DNA of 64,000 nucleotides from Jeotgalibacillus sp. ET6 (lineage in GTDB: Bacteria; Bacillota; Bacilli; Bacillales; Jeotgalibacillaceae). Shown here piece after piece: positions 9,835-19,090 of this stretch. The position numbers were made by a program, and so were the translations under genes. Every line of letters begins with the position of its first letter. The stretch's first letter is position 1. The notes beneath the pieces are model-generated. The model saw nothing but the letters and a program-made list of their open reading frames with translations. It made no database searches and had not been told where the DNA came from. The stretch lies in assembly GCF_029667115.1 (NCBI RefSeq), contig NZ_JARUIU010000001.1, forward strand, positions 620,001 to 684,000. Direction: 5' to 3'.

Positions 9835-10818
9835 TTAATATTCTGCTAATTCCTTCATTGCTTTTTCAACTTTGTCAGGATTCACCATAAAATATTTTTC
9901 CATTGTAGGTGCATAAGGCATAGCCGGAACATCAGGACCGGAAAGTCTCATAATCGGAGCATCAAGGTCAAACAAACAGTTTTCAGCAATAATAGCCGCA
10001 ACCTCACCCATGATACTGCCTTCTTTTGTATCCTCGGTTAAGAGCAGTACTTTTCCTGTTTTAGAAGCTGCTTCAATAATCGCTTCCTTATCCAGAGGAT
10101 ACACGGTTCTAAGATCAAGAATATGAGCATCATAGCCGTCCTGAGCCAATCGTTCAGCTGCCTGAAGGGCAAAGTGAACACATAACCCGTACGTAATAAC
10201 AGTGATGTCTTCTCCCTTTCTTTTTACATCTGCTTTTCCAATTTCAAGCGTATAATCCTCTTCAGGAACTTCTCCTTTAATCAGGCGGTAAGCACGCTTA
10301 TGTTCGAAAAACAGCACAGGATCCTCATCCCGGATCGCCGCTTTTAACAGCCCTTTTACATCGTAGGGTGTGGATGGCATAACAATTTTCAGACCCGGCT
10401 GGTTGGCAAAAATAGCTTCGACAGACTGTGAGTGGTACAGCGCGCCGTGAACGCCTCCCCCATAAGGTGCACGAATTACCATTGGACAGCTCCAGTCATT
10501 ATTAGAGCGGTATCTGATTTTTGCTGCTTCTGAAATGATCTGGTTAATAGCCGGCATAATGAAGTCTGCGAACTGCATTTCTGCTATCGGCCTCATTCCA
10601 TACATAGCAGCACCGATTCCAACACCAGCTATAGCTGATTCAGCAAGAGGCGTATCGATCACCCTGTCTTCCCCAAATTGATCATAAAGACCATGTGTTG
10701 CCTTGAATACGCCGCCTTTTTTTCCAACGTCCTCTCCAAGAACAAACACTCGCTCATCGCGTTCCATTTCCTCTTTCATTGCTAATGTAACAGCGTCAAT
10801 ATAAGACATTACCGGCAT
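9835..10818 (-). CDS. bkdAB: Branched-chain alpha-keto acid dehydrogenase E1 beta subunit
   Basis: A 327-residue transketolase-like E1 beta subunit (PYR plus C-terminal domain) of the thiamine-diphosphate-dependent decarboxylase. It shows EDVGKKGGVFKATHGL, the TPLAES signature, and the C-terminal LTEDTKEGSIMGEVAA region. With BkdAA it forms the alpha2beta2 E1 that decarboxylates the keto acids of Leu, Ile and Val. It lies 15 bases after bkdAA with its own GGAGGAAC site before ATG 10818. Confidence 0.95.
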   Translation of the reverse strand: MPVMSYIDAVTLAMKEEMERDERVFVLGEDVGKKGGVFKATHGLYDQFGEDRVIDTPLAESAIAGVGIGAAMYGMRPIAEMQFADFIMPAINQIISEAAKIRYRSNNDWSCPMVIRAPYGGGVHGALYHSQSVEAIFANQPGLKIVMPSTPYDVKGLLKAAIRDEDPVLFFEHKRAYRLIKGEVPEEDYTLEIGKADVKRKGEDITVITYGLCVHFALQAAERLAQDGYDAHILDLRTVYPLDKEAIIEAASKTGKVLLLTEDTKEGSIMGEVAAIIAENCLFDLDAPIMRLSGPDVPAMPYAPTMEKYFMVNPDKVEKAMKELAEY

Positions 10819-10833
10819 CGGTTTGTTCCTCCC

Positions 10834-11832
10834 TTAGTTTTCTTCCGCATACACGTATTTCAAAGCTGACTCAGGTTCTGCATACGGTGCCTTTTCTGCA
10901 TAGTCTGTTGCTTCATTCACTTCTTTCATGATCCGGTCATTAATCTCTTTTTCCTTTTGATCATCCATTACTCCGGCTTCTTTTAAATACGCGCCAAATG
11001 TGATGATAGGATCCAGTGATTTAGCTTTTGCTACTTCATCAGGTGAACGGTATGCTCTGTCATCATCATCAGAGGAATGAGCGGTTAAACGATAGGATAC
11101 CGTTTCAACAAGTGTAGGACCTTCTCCGCGGCGCGCTCGTTCTGCTGCTTCTTTTACCACTCGGTACACTTCAAGCGGGTCATTGCCATCTACAGTAACA
11201 CCCGGCATGCCATAGCCAATCGCCCGGTCAGATACATTTTCACATGCCAGCTGCTTTTCTATTGGAACAGAGATCGCGTATTTATTGTTTTCGCACATAA
11301 AAATAACCGGCAGTTTATGTACCCCTGCAAAGTTTGCTCCCTCATGAAAATCCCCCTGGTTGGAAGAGCCCTCACCGAAGGTTACAAAGGTTACCAGATC
11401 TTTCTTTTCCATCTTCCCGGCTAAAGCAAGGCCGACTGCATGAGGCACTTGCGTTGTGACAGGAGAGGAACCTGTTACGATCCGGTTTTTCTTTTGGCCA
11501 AAATGTCCCGGCATTTGTCGTCCGCCTGAGTTTGGATCCTCTGCTTTTGCAAAACCAGAGAGCATCAACTCACGGGCTGTCATGCCAAAGTGCAGAACTA
11601 CCCCCATATCACGATAGTAAGGCAGGGCATAATCCTTTTCCGTATCCAAGGCAAAAGAAGCGCCAACCTGTGCAGCTTCCTGACCCTGGCACGAAATAAC
11701 AAATGGAATTTTACCCGAACGGTTTAAAAGCCACATCCGCTCATCTATTCTTCTGGCCATCAGCATGGTTTCATATATCTTTATTACCTCTTCATTTGAA
11801 AGACCCAGCTCTTCATGTCGATTTTTACTCAT
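10834..11832 (-). CDS. bkdAA: Branched-chain alpha-keto acid dehydrogenase E1 alpha subunit
   Basis: A 332-residue E1 alpha subunit. It carries the thiamine-diphosphate/Mg binding motif GEGSSNQGDFHEGANFAG followed by the CENNKYAIS stretch, and SYRLTAHSSDDDDRAYRS, a segment that resembles the phosphorylation loop of mitochondrial E1 alpha. The length is typical. It is preceded by GGGAGGTTTTAAACG and lies between lpdV and bkdAB in the operon. Confidence 0.95.
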   Translation of the reverse strand: MSKNRHEELGLSNEEVIKIYETMLMARRIDERMWLLNRSGKIPFVISCQGQEAAQVGASFALDTEKDYALPYYRDMGVVLHFGMTARELMLSGFAKAEDPNSGGRQMPGHFGQKKNRIVTGSSPVTTQVPHAVGLALAGKMEKKDLVTFVTFGEGSSNQGDFHEGANFAGVHKLPVIFMCENNKYAISVPIEKQLACENVSDRAIGYGMPGVTVDGNDPLEVYRVVKEAAERARRGEGPTLVETVSYRLTAHSSDDDDRAYRSPDEVAKAKSLDPIITFGAYLKEAGVMDDQKEKEINDRIMKEVNEATDYAEKAPYAEPESALKYVYAEEN

Positions 11833-11864
11833 CGTTTAAAACCTCCCTTTATATCCTTAGCTGT

Positions 11865-13289
11865 TTAAGAATGGATTGCTTTTCCATCAACTGCCAGCGC
11901 TGCTTCACCTATAGCTTCGCTCAGCGTAGGATGAGGGTGGATAGTCTGCCCCACTTCCCACGGTGTTGCATCGAGCACACGGGCAAGTCCTGCCTCTGAT
12001 ATCATATCTGTTACGTGAGGACCAATCATATGTACGCCGAGCAAATCGTTGGTTTTAGAGTCTGCAATCATCTTAACAAATCCGTCTGATTCACCGAATA
12101 CCAGTGCTTTTCCAATCGCTTTAAAAGGAAATTTTCCGATTTTCACATCAAATCCCTGATCTTTTGCTTCCTGTTCAGTCAGACCGACACTTGCAGCCTC
12201 AGGGCTTGAATAAATACATTTAGACACCAGTGAATAATCAATTGGTGAAACCTCCATATTCGCGATATGCTCCACTGCATGAATTCCTTCATGAGAAGCA
12301 ACATGAGCAAGCTGAAGACCGCCGATTACGTCACCAATGCCATAAATATGGGACTCTTTGGTTTGAAGCGCTTTATTTACAGCTATAAAGCCATTTTCAA
12401 GCTGAATATCCGTATTTTCCAAGCCGATTCCTTCAACATTTGCCTGCCGGCCAACCGAGACCAGCATTTTTTCCGCTGTATAGGATTCAACTTTTCCATT
12501 CACTTCTGCCTGAATCGATACTTCGCCAGATTTCGTCAATGCACTTTCAGCATCGACCTTAGCACCTGTTATAATTTTGATGCCTTTTTTCTTTAAAAGC
12601 TTCAGCATTTCAGATGAGACGTCCCGATCTTCTGTAGGAATGATGCGGTCAGCATATTCCAGTACGGTTACCTCTACCCCGAAATCATTCATCATAGAAG
12701 CCCACTCTATGCCAATAACTCCGCCGCCGACAATTATGATGGACGAAGGCAGCTGTTCAAGCTCGAGAGTCTGATCAGAGCTCAGGATCTGATTGCCGTC
12801 AAGCTCAAGACCGGGAAGTGATTTGGGTCTTGACCCCGTAGCGATGATGACATTTTTTGGGATAAGCATTTCGTTTTCCGTTCCGTCCGTCATTTCAACT
12901 GAAACGGTACCCGGCATAGGAGAAAAAATGGAAGGGCCTAAAATGCGGCCAAACCCATCATAAACATCAATTTTCCCTTGTTTCATCAGATGCTGTACAC
13001 CCTTATGAAGCTGGTCTACGATTCCCTGTTTACGTTCCTGAACTTTATTAAAATCCAGTGACACCTCCCCTGTCAGTACTCCAAACTGATCTGCATGCTT
13101 TGCAGTTGCAAATACTTCTGCGCTTCTAAGCAAAGCTTTACTTGGAATACAGCCTCTATGGAGACAGGTGCCGCCTATTTTCCCTTTTTCAACGATTGCA
13201 GTAGTCAGACCCAGCTGGGAAGCGCGGATTGCTGCAACGTATCCACCGGTTCCACCGCCTAAAATGACAAGATCATATTCTCTGGACAT
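11865..13289 (-). CDS. lpdV: Dihydrolipoamide dehydrogenase E3 of the branched-chain complex
   Basis: A 474-residue pyridine nucleotide-disulfide oxidoreductase. It has the FAD-binding GGGTGGYVAA near the N-terminus, the redox disulfide CLHRGC (Cys42 and Cys47), an NAD-binding GGGVIGIEWAS segment, and the C-terminal HPHPTLSEAI motif with the catalytic His. It reoxidises the dihydrolipoyl group on BkdB. The position between buk and bkdAA identifies it as the operon-specific LpdV, not the pyruvate dehydrogenase PdhD. ATG 13289 follows AGGAGG. Confidence 0.95.
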   Translation of the reverse strand: MSREYDLVILGGGTGGYVAAIRASQLGLTTAIVEKGKIGGTCLHRGCIPSKALLRSAEVFATAKHADQFGVLTGEVSLDFNKVQERKQGIVDQLHKGVQHLMKQGKIDVYDGFGRILGPSIFSPMPGTVSVEMTDGTENEMLIPKNVIIATGSRPKSLPGLELDGNQILSSDQTLELEQLPSSIIIVGGGVIGIEWASMMNDFGVEVTVLEYADRIIPTEDRDVSSEMLKLLKKKGIKIITGAKVDAESALTKSGEVSIQAEVNGKVESYTAEKMLVSVGRQANVEGIGLENTDIQLENGFIAVNKALQTKESHIYGIGDVIGGLQLAHVASHEGIHAVEHIANMEVSPIDYSLVSKCIYSSPEAASVGLTEQEAKDQGFDVKIGKFPFKAIGKALVFGESDGFVKMIADSKTNDLLGVHMIGPHVTDMISEAGLARVLDATPWEVGQTIHPHPTLSEAIGEAALAVDGKAIHS

Positions 13290-13304
13290 ATATGAACCTC
13301 CTAA

Positions 13305-14408
13305 TTAATTACGTACCTTCCGCAAAGCATTTGGATATTCTTTTGCTTCTTCCTCTTCTCTAAGAACTCTTAACGCACCTTCAGCAAGAGCCTGAAGTTC
13401 ATTTTCACCAGGCTGAACAATTACATCCGCAATCCAGTCAATTTTTTCCCTTATCGCATTTACAAAGTCTTTGCCGTAAGCCAGCCCGCCTGTAAGAATA
13501 ATGGCATCCACTTTTCCTGCAACGACTGCACCTGCTCCGCCAATTTCTTTTGCTACCTGATAGGCCATCGCATGATAAACTTTTTTGGCTTCTTCATTGC
13601 CTTTGCTGATCATTTTTTCAACTTGAACAGCATCGTTCGTACCAAGATAGCCTACTAGTCCACCTTGACCTACCAGCTTTTTCATTATTTCTTCACGATA
13701 GTAGTCTCCTGAGAAGCACAGCTCAACCAGGTCGCCAGCCGGAACTGTTCCTGCTCTCTCAGGACTGAAAGGCCCATCCCCGTGCAGTCCGTTATTTACA
13801 TCAATCACACGCCCGTTTTTATGAACGCCTACTGTGATTCCGCCACCCATATGTGTCACAAGAAATGTTGATTGCTCATATTTCCTGCCAAGCTCTTTTG
13901 CTACACGACGTGCCACCGCTTTTTGATTCAGTGCATGAAAAATACTCTTTCTCTCGATCAGTGAAAATCCTGAAACACGGGCAATATCTTCAAGCTCATC
14001 CACGACTACAGGATCCACAATATAAGCTGGAACATTAAGGCCTGAAGCAATTTCGTAGGCAATAATTCCGCCTAAATTTGAAGCATGCTGTCCTGAATAT
14101 CCTGCTCGCAGATCCTTCAGCATTTCATCGTTAACTGCGTATGTGCCCCCTTCAATCGGGCGAAGCAGACCGCCTCTTCCACATACTGCATTTAATTTCG
14201 AAATGTTGATGCCTTCCTCATCCAGCGCTTCTAATATCGTCATCTTTCTGAATTCATATTGATCGATAATTTTTGAGTATGCTTCGATTTGAACAGTTTC
14301 ATGTCGAATTGTTTTTTCAAGCACAGCGGTTTCTCCATCAAATACCCCTATTTTTGTAGAAGTAGAGCCAGGGTTAATGACTAAAATACGGTATTGAGTT
14401 TCCTGCAC
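13305..14408 (-). CDS. buk: Butyrate kinase
   Basis: A 367-residue acetate/butyrate kinase of the ASKHA superfamily. The N-terminal [16 protein letters not shown] phosphate loop, the central [20 protein letters not shown] segment and [13 protein letters not shown] are characteristic. It makes ATP from butyryl- or branched-chain acyl-phosphate supplied by Ptb, yielding short branched-chain acids. The start is GTG at 14408 after GGAGGAAATATC. A 9-bp inverted repeat lies between bcd and this gene. Confidence 0.94.
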   Translation of the reverse strand: MQETQYRILVINPGSTSTKIGVFDGETAVLEKTIRHETVQIEAYSKIIDQYEFRKMTILEALDEEGINISKLNAVCGRGGLLRPIEGGTYAVNDEMLKDLRAGYSGQHASNLGGIIAYEIASGLNVPAYIVDPVVVDELEDIARVSGFSLIERKSIFHALNQKAVARRVAKELGRKYEQSTFLVTHMGGGITVGVHKNGRVIDVNNGLHGDGPFSPERAGTVPAGDLVELCFSGDYYREEIMKKLVGQGGLVGYLGTNDAVQVEKMISKGNEEAKKVYHAMAYQVAKEIGGAGAVVAGKVDAIILTGGLAYGKDFVNAIREKIDWIADVIVQPGENELQALAEGALRVLREEEEAKEYPNALRKVRN

Positions 14409-14428
14409 GATATTTCCTCCAATCTAAC

Positions 14429-14462
14429 AGACTTATGTGGTGGTTCATTTAGGCATAAGTCT
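14429..14462 (-). promoter_or_regulatory. Inverted repeat in the bcd-buk intergenic region
   Basis: AGACTTATG (14429-14437) and its exact complement (14454-14462) flank a 16-base loop just ahead of the buk ribosome-binding site. No T-run follows, so it is not an ordinary terminator. It could form an mRNA hairpin affecting processing, stability or buk translation, or be a protein-binding dyad. Confidence 0.45.
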
Positions 14463-14472
14463 AAAACTCTTA

Positions 14473-15567
14473 TTATCTGCGGCTTAAAATATGGTGTCCC
14501 TGCTGTAAAAACTGGCTTCTTGATTTGCTCATTCTTGAAATGCGCTCCTCCGCCATTCTGTCAGCAGCAACATAGCTTGGGACATGATCGCGTTTTGCGA
14601 TTTCAAACACTTTTGCTACATTATCGTAAATTTTCTCTACATTTTTCATTGCACGTTCACGGTTGTAGCCATATAACTCATCTGCCACATTGATAACTCC
14701 CCCGGCATTAATGACATAATCCGGTGCGTAGACGATTCCACGCTCATGCAAAATATCGCCATGACGCGTCTCTTTCAATTGATTGTTCGCTGCACCCGCC
14801 ACTACTTTTGCTTTCAATACCTCAAGCGTGTCATCGTTAATTACAGCGCCCAGAGCACAAGGAGTGAAAATATCACATTCTACCCCGTAAATCTCGTTCG
14901 GCTCAACTGCTTTAGCTCCAAACTCTTCTACAGCCCGCATGACAGCAGCTTTATTAATATCTGTAACGATTAACTTTGCCCCTTCTTCATGAAGGTGGCG
15001 GCATAAAGTAAATGCTACATTCCCCACACCTTGTACGGCAATGGTTTTCCCTTCAAGAGAGTCATCACCAAAGGCTTCCATTGCTGCAGCTTTAATTCCA
15101 CGGTAGACCCCGTATGCCGTAACTGGTGAAGGGTTGCCAGACGATCCAAATGCAGGGGAAATACCTGTTACATAATCGGTTTCTTCATGAATTAAATCCA
15201 TATCGGTAACAGTCGTTCCTACATCTTCAGCCGTAATATAGCGTCCTGCAAGACCCTGTATATATCTTCCGAAAGCACGAAACATTTCTTCATTTTTATC
15301 TTTTAATGGATCACCTATAATGACCGTTTTTCCGCCGCCAAGATTCAAGCCTGCAGCAGCATTTTTATACGTCATTCCCTTAGCTAGACGAAGTGCATCT
15401 TCAATAGCAGCCGCTTCATTATCATAAGTCCACATTCTCGTGCCGCCTAATGCAGGCCCAAGTGTCGTATCATGAATTGCAATGATAGCTTTTAAGCCGG
15501 ATGTTTTGTCCTGACAAAAAACAAGTTGCTCATAATCGTATTGTTCCATATAAGTAAATAGTTCCAT
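14473..15567 (-). CDS. bcd: Leucine dehydrogenase
   Basis: A 364-residue Glu/Leu/Phe/Val dehydrogenase family enzyme that oxidatively deaminates Leu, Ile and Val with NAD to the keto acids used by the downstream complex. Catalytic Lys68 (GMTYKNA) and Lys80 (NLGGGKTVI) are at the family positions, and the NAD-binding [20 protein letters not shown] segment is present. The C-terminus ([16 protein letters not shown]) is basic. ATG 15567 follows AGGAGG. Confidence 0.95.
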   Translation of the reverse strand: MELFTYMEQYDYEQLVFCQDKTSGLKAIIAIHDTTLGPALGGTRMWTYDNEAAAIEDALRLAKGMTYKNAAAGLNLGGGKTVIIGDPLKDKNEEMFRAFGRYIQGLAGRYITAEDVGTTVTDMDLIHEETDYVTGISPAFGSSGNPSPVTAYGVYRGIKAAAMEAFGDDSLEGKTIAVQGVGNVAFTLCRHLHEEGAKLIVTDINKAAVMRAVEEFGAKAVEPNEIYGVECDIFTPCALGAVINDDTLEVLKAKVVAGAANNQLKETRHGDILHERGIVYAPDYVINAGGVINVADELYGYNRERAMKNVEKIYDNVAKVFEIAKRDHVPSYVAADRMAEERISRMSKSRSQFLQQGHHILSRR

Positions 15568-15595
15568 TTGTAATTCCTCCTAAGGGGTGTTGGTA

Positions 15596-16501
15596 TTAAG
15601 TAGCTGAACAAATTGCCATTGCCAGTGAATTCAGTTTGCTTTGAGCCGAATCTGAACGGGAAGTAAGAACAATTGGTGCTTTTGCACCTGCAATGATCGC
15701 TCCAACCTGGCTGTTCCCAAAGTACATTAAAGATTTATAAAGAACATTACCTGCTTCTATAGAAGACACGAGCAGAATATCTGCCTGGCCTGCCACCTCG
15801 CCGCCGATTTTTTTCTGCTTTGCTGCATCCATTGATATAGCATTATCAAGGGCCAGCGGACCATCCACGATGCAGCCGGTGATTTGACCTCTTCTATTCA
15901 TTTGAGTTAATGCAGCGGCATCCAATGTAGCCTGCATTGACGGGTTAATTACTTCAACAGCTGCTAGAGGAGCGACTTTTGGCTTTGACACACCCAGCTT
16001 ATGCGCGACGCTTACTGCATTGGAAACAATTTGAACCTTCTGCTGAAGATCCGGTGCTACATTCATAGCTGCATCCGTCACAAAAATACTTCTTTCAATT
16101 GCAGGTACTTCAAAAAGAGCGACATGGGAAAGCACGTTTCCAGTTCTCATTCCTTTTTCCTTATGCAAAACCGCTTTTAGCAGAGGTGCCGTTTCAATAT
16201 GGCCTTTCATCAAAACAGCCGCTTCGCCATCTTTCACAGCTTGAACTCCTTTTTCAGCTGCGGTCAAAGCATCTCCGGCATGACGTGTAACAACCCGTCC
16301 GTTTTGAAGAAGTGACGGATAGTTTTGGGCAATAAGATCATCTATTTTTTTCTCATCGCCAATTAAAATAAAATTAGCAAGTTCCAGTTCCGTTGCCATT
16401 TCAACAGCTTTAAGCACTTCATGATCTTCCGCTTTAACAACGGCAACAGTCACTTCAGTTTTTCTGCCGGCGTCTTCTATTAATTTATTAAAGGTTTCCA
16501 T
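15596..16501 (-). CDS. ptb: Phosphate butyryltransferase
   Basis: A 301-residue phosphotransacylase converting butyryl-CoA and branched-chain acyl-CoAs to acyl-phosphates. It shows the PTA/PTB family stretches MKGHIETAPLLKAVL and TDAAMNVAPDLQQKVQI. It pairs with Buk for substrate-level phosphorylation. ATG 16501 is one base past the bkdR stop codon, with GGGAGG inside the bkdR end. In B. subtilis a sigma-54 promoter lies just ahead of ptb; none can be seen here. Confidence 0.94.
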   Translation of the reverse strand: METFNKLIEDAGRKTEVTVAVVKAEDHEVLKAVEMATELELANFILIGDEKKIDDLIAQNYPSLLQNGRVVTRHAGDALTAAEKGVQAVKDGEAAVLMKGHIETAPLLKAVLHKEKGMRTGNVLSHVALFEVPAIERSIFVTDAAMNVAPDLQQKVQIVSNAVSVAHKLGVSKPKVAPLAAVEVINPSMQATLDAAALTQMNRRGQITGCIVDGPLALDNAISMDAAKQKKIGGEVAGQADILLVSSIEAGNVLYKSLMYFGNSQVGAIIAGAKAPIVLTSRSDSAQSKLNSLAMAICSAT

Positions 16502-16502
16502 C

Positions 16503-18557
16503 TTAGCCTCCCTTTTCTACTTCAACCTCGTATTTTTCAATTTTGTAATACAAGTTGCGAATGGATATATCCAATTCTTTTGAGGCAGCCGTTTTATTTC
16601 CTTTATACTTGACTAAAGTCTGTTCAATTATTTGTTTTTCAAGCTGTTCGAGCTGTTCCGCAAGGGTTCCTTTATGCTCGTCTGTTTTAGTCTGCTGAAC
16701 ATGACTTGTGTGCAGAGGGATCAGATGCTTAGTTTCAATCATCGTCTCCTGATGATGCATAAAAATCATGGCTCTGCTTAAGACATTTTCAAGCTCCCTG
16801 ACATTCCCGGGCCACGTATAGTCCATCAGTTGTTTAATTGCAGCGGCGGATACCCCTTTTACATGCCTGCCGAATGCCTGATTTAAATTTTGTACCAGCC
16901 GTTCGCATAGCTGCGGGATATCCATTTTATGATTTCGCAAAGAAGGAAGCTGAATCGGAAGCTTTGTTAAATAGTAATAGAGCTCTTCGAGAAACTTCCC
17001 CTCTGCAATCGCCCGTTCCAGGTTGTGGTTAGTCGCAGCAATAATTCTGGCCTTTAACGAAACGGCGTTTTCGCTATTCATCCTGGAAATTGTTTTTGTC
17101 TGAAGCGCCTTTAAAAGAGCTTCCTGCGTTCCGATGCTCAATTCCCCAATTTCATCTAAAAAAATACTTCCTTCTCCAGCTTGTTCCAGTAGTCCCGTTT
17201 TCACAATAAGATCGCCGCTTGATGGATCTTTTTCTTCACTGCCGAACAGCGCTTCTTTTAGAAAAGCTGTAGGCATAGATGCACAATTGACTTTCAAAAA
17301 AGAATAATACCTTCTCTTGCTGGCGTTGTGAATCGCATGAGCAAAAAGCTCTTTTCCTGTACCCGCTTCGCCTCTGACAAGTACAGTAGTAGATGTATTC
17401 GACGCTACCCTTGCCTGTTCAATTACTAACTGTATATCATCTGATTTTCCAACTATGTCATCAAAGGTATATTTTGCTTCCAGTGTCCGAATAATACGTC
17501 TTGCTCTGTCAAGCTCAGAAGTCAGAGACTGTATTTCAGACATATCGTGAATGACGCCAACACTTCCTTTAAGCTGGCCATTCACGATGACAGGTGCAAC
17601 GTTTACCACTACTTCTTTTTTGTTTGGACCCACTCTCATGTTTGCCCCGCGGACAGGTCTTCTTGTTTTCAAGACCTGCATATGCATGCTTTCGCCTTCT
17701 GAAATGTCTGTTGTAGCAGGCTGGTTAATGACTTCAGATTCGCTAAGCCCTGTTAAACGGGTATAAGCCGGATTGATCAGCAGCCCCCGCCCGTGCTCGT
17801 CCACAACGGAAATGGCTTCATCACTCGATTGAATAATGGCTTCAAGCATCGTTTGAATTTCTCTTAAATTCGTCATCTCTTCTGCAAGATTGACCACTTC
17901 CGTAATGTCTTTAAACACAGCAAAGGCACCTATAATCTCTCCGCTGTCATTGATCATTGGAATTCTTGTCGTAACCACTTTCAGGCCATTATCAAGAATG
18001 AGCTCCTGATTATTTTCTGTCCTGCCGGTTTCTATAATCCTTGGCAGCCCGCTCATAGGAATGACCTGATAGATCACTTCTCCCATAGCTTTTTCTTTTG
18101 GAACCCCGACCATGGCAGAAGCCTGGTCGTTAAAGAGAATAATTCGATGGCTGAAGTCGATGCCAATCATTCCATCATGGGTTGAATTCACAATCAGGTC
18201 TCTGATAAATGAGTCATTTTCCATTCGTTCTATGAGAGATTCTTTTTCAGTGAGGAGCTGGTAAATTAGAGATGCTACACTTCCGGGGACCAGCACCGTG
18301 TGAGTAGAACGTGCATTTCTAAGATCAATGAATGTTTGTGCATCGCCTGTAACGTCTATAATAATATCCGTCTCGTGGGACAAATGCTCCTTCCATTCTT
18401 TACCAGTTTTTATATGCAGTGACTGTGCTAATGCAAGTCCAGGCGCATGGGGGTTGGGATCTACCACTGCGTACACCTGAAAAGCATCTGACTCTGCCAT
18501 CACCCGTAATAAAGCCGTTCCACCTCGCCCTGCTCCTACTATCAGCACGTTTTGCAA
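16503..18557 (-). CDS. bkdR: BkdR-type regulator with a degenerate sigma-54-activator AAA+ domain
   Basis: A 684-residue protein with, in order, an N-terminal Rossmann-like domain (VLIVGAGRGGTALL), two PAS domains (about 115-225 and 235-345), an AAA+ domain (about 365-600) and a Fis-type HTH (about 640-680). Walker A GEAGTGKE (396-403) and Walker B SIFLDEIGEL (464-473) are intact. Where enhancer-binding proteins have GAFTGA, after LFGSE (437-441), this one has EKDPSSGDL. The usual FRxDLYYRL arginines are replaced (FLEELYYYL, 522-530). It should bind DNA and perhaps ATP but probably cannot remodel sigma-54 holoenzyme. Start is TTG 18557 after GAGGGGATG. Confidence 0.9.
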   Translation of the reverse strand: MQNVLIVGAGRGGTALLRVMAESDAFQVYAVVDPNPHAPGLALAQSLHIKTGKEWKEHLSHETDIIIDVTGDAQTFIDLRNARSTHTVLVPGSVASLIYQLLTEKESLIERMENDSFIRDLIVNSTHDGMIGIDFSHRIILFNDQASAMVGVPKEKAMGEVIYQVIPMSGLPRIIETGRTENNQELILDNGLKVVTTRIPMINDSGEIIGAFAVFKDITEVVNLAEEMTNLREIQTMLEAIIQSSDEAISVVDEHGRGLLINPAYTRLTGLSESEVINQPATTDISEGESMHMQVLKTRRPVRGANMRVGPNKKEVVVNVAPVIVNGQLKGSVGVIHDMSEIQSLTSELDRARRIIRTLEAKYTFDDIVGKSDDIQLVIEQARVASNTSTTVLVRGEAGTGKELFAHAIHNASKRRYYSFLKVNCASMPTAFLKEALFGSEEKDPSSGDLIVKTGLLEQAGEGSIFLDEIGELSIGTQEALLKALQTKTISRMNSENAVSLKARIIAATNHNLERAIAEGKFLEELYYYLTKLPIQLPSLRNHKMDIPQLCERLVQNLNQAFGRHVKGVSAAAIKQLMDYTWPGNVRELENVLSRAMIFMHHQETMIETKHLIPLHTSHVQQTKTDEHKGTLAEQLEQLEKQIIEQTLVKYKGNKTAASKELDISIRNLYYKIEKYEVEVEKGG

Positions 18558-18605
18558 TTTTCTTCATCCCCTCTAATATGTAACGCAACTTCTTGCAACT
18601 ACTTT

Positions 18606-18634
18606 ATTGTACATGAAAGCCTTTTCCTTGACAA
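18606..18634 (-). promoter_or_regulatory. Predicted sigma-A promoter of the bkdR-ptb-bkd operon
   Basis: On the minus strand TTGTCA is followed after 17 bases by TACAAT, upstream of bkdR. Because bkdR and ptb are one base apart, this promoter could serve the whole catabolic operon. Confidence 0.6.
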
Positions 18635-18687
18635 TCATTTTTCAAGGCGCCATAGTTTTATGTAGAAACTTGCAAGGAGTATGAGAG

Positions 18688-18924
18688 ATGTCACGAATAA
18701 TCGCACTAATTATACTGTTAATTCCAGGAGTAATTGCTGCTTACGGGATTAAGTTAATGAGGGATATGTTTTTTGGCGTTCAGGCTTCCTGGCTGCCCGC
18801 ACTATGGCTCCAATTTACAGTGGGGTTTGTCATGTTTGCTGCCGGATTGAGCTTTATTGGCGGTTTTTTGCTGCACCGTGACCGAAGAAATAATAAGGTA
18901 CAGGAACGGTTTAAGAGAAAATAA
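18688..18924 (+). CDS. yqzF: DUF2627 family small membrane protein (YqzF-like)
   Basis: A 78-residue protein with two hydrophobic helices (about 4-22 and 38-60) and a basic, hydrophilic C-terminus (HRDRRNNKVQERFKRK). The sequence SRIIALIILLIPGVIAAYGIKLMRD is typical of DUF2627, found beside bkdR in many Bacillus. Function is unknown. ATG follows AAGGAGTATGAGAG. It is divergent from bkdR and convergent with the phosphodiesterase gene. Confidence 0.85.
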   Translation: MSRIIALIILLIPGVIAAYGIKLMRDMFFGVQASWLPALWLQFTVGFVMFAAGLSFIGGFLLHRDRRNNKVQERFKRK

Positions 18925-18975
18925 CGGCTGATCTTACAGTGAGAAAGTACATGATGTAAATCTTTAGTACTTGAA

Positions 18976-19014
18976 TGAAAAAAACGCCAGGAGACTACTC
19001 TCCTGGCGTTTTTG
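18976..19014. terminator. Bidirectional terminator between yqzF and yqiK
   Basis: The stem AAAAACGCCAGGAGA with its complement has a short loop and A/T-runs on both sides, so it can end transcription from both convergent genes. Confidence 0.9.
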
Positions 19015-19090
19015 AATTTACTGCTTGATGCATATCTGGAGGATTGAAAAACTTACTTATCCCCCGCCGATTCACTGTATGGAAATATTG

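Noticed and set aside
16503-16600. A sigma-54 promoter in front of ptb.
   Set aside because: The best GG...GC pair on the minus strand is spaced 12 bases, not 10, and lacks the TTGC context.
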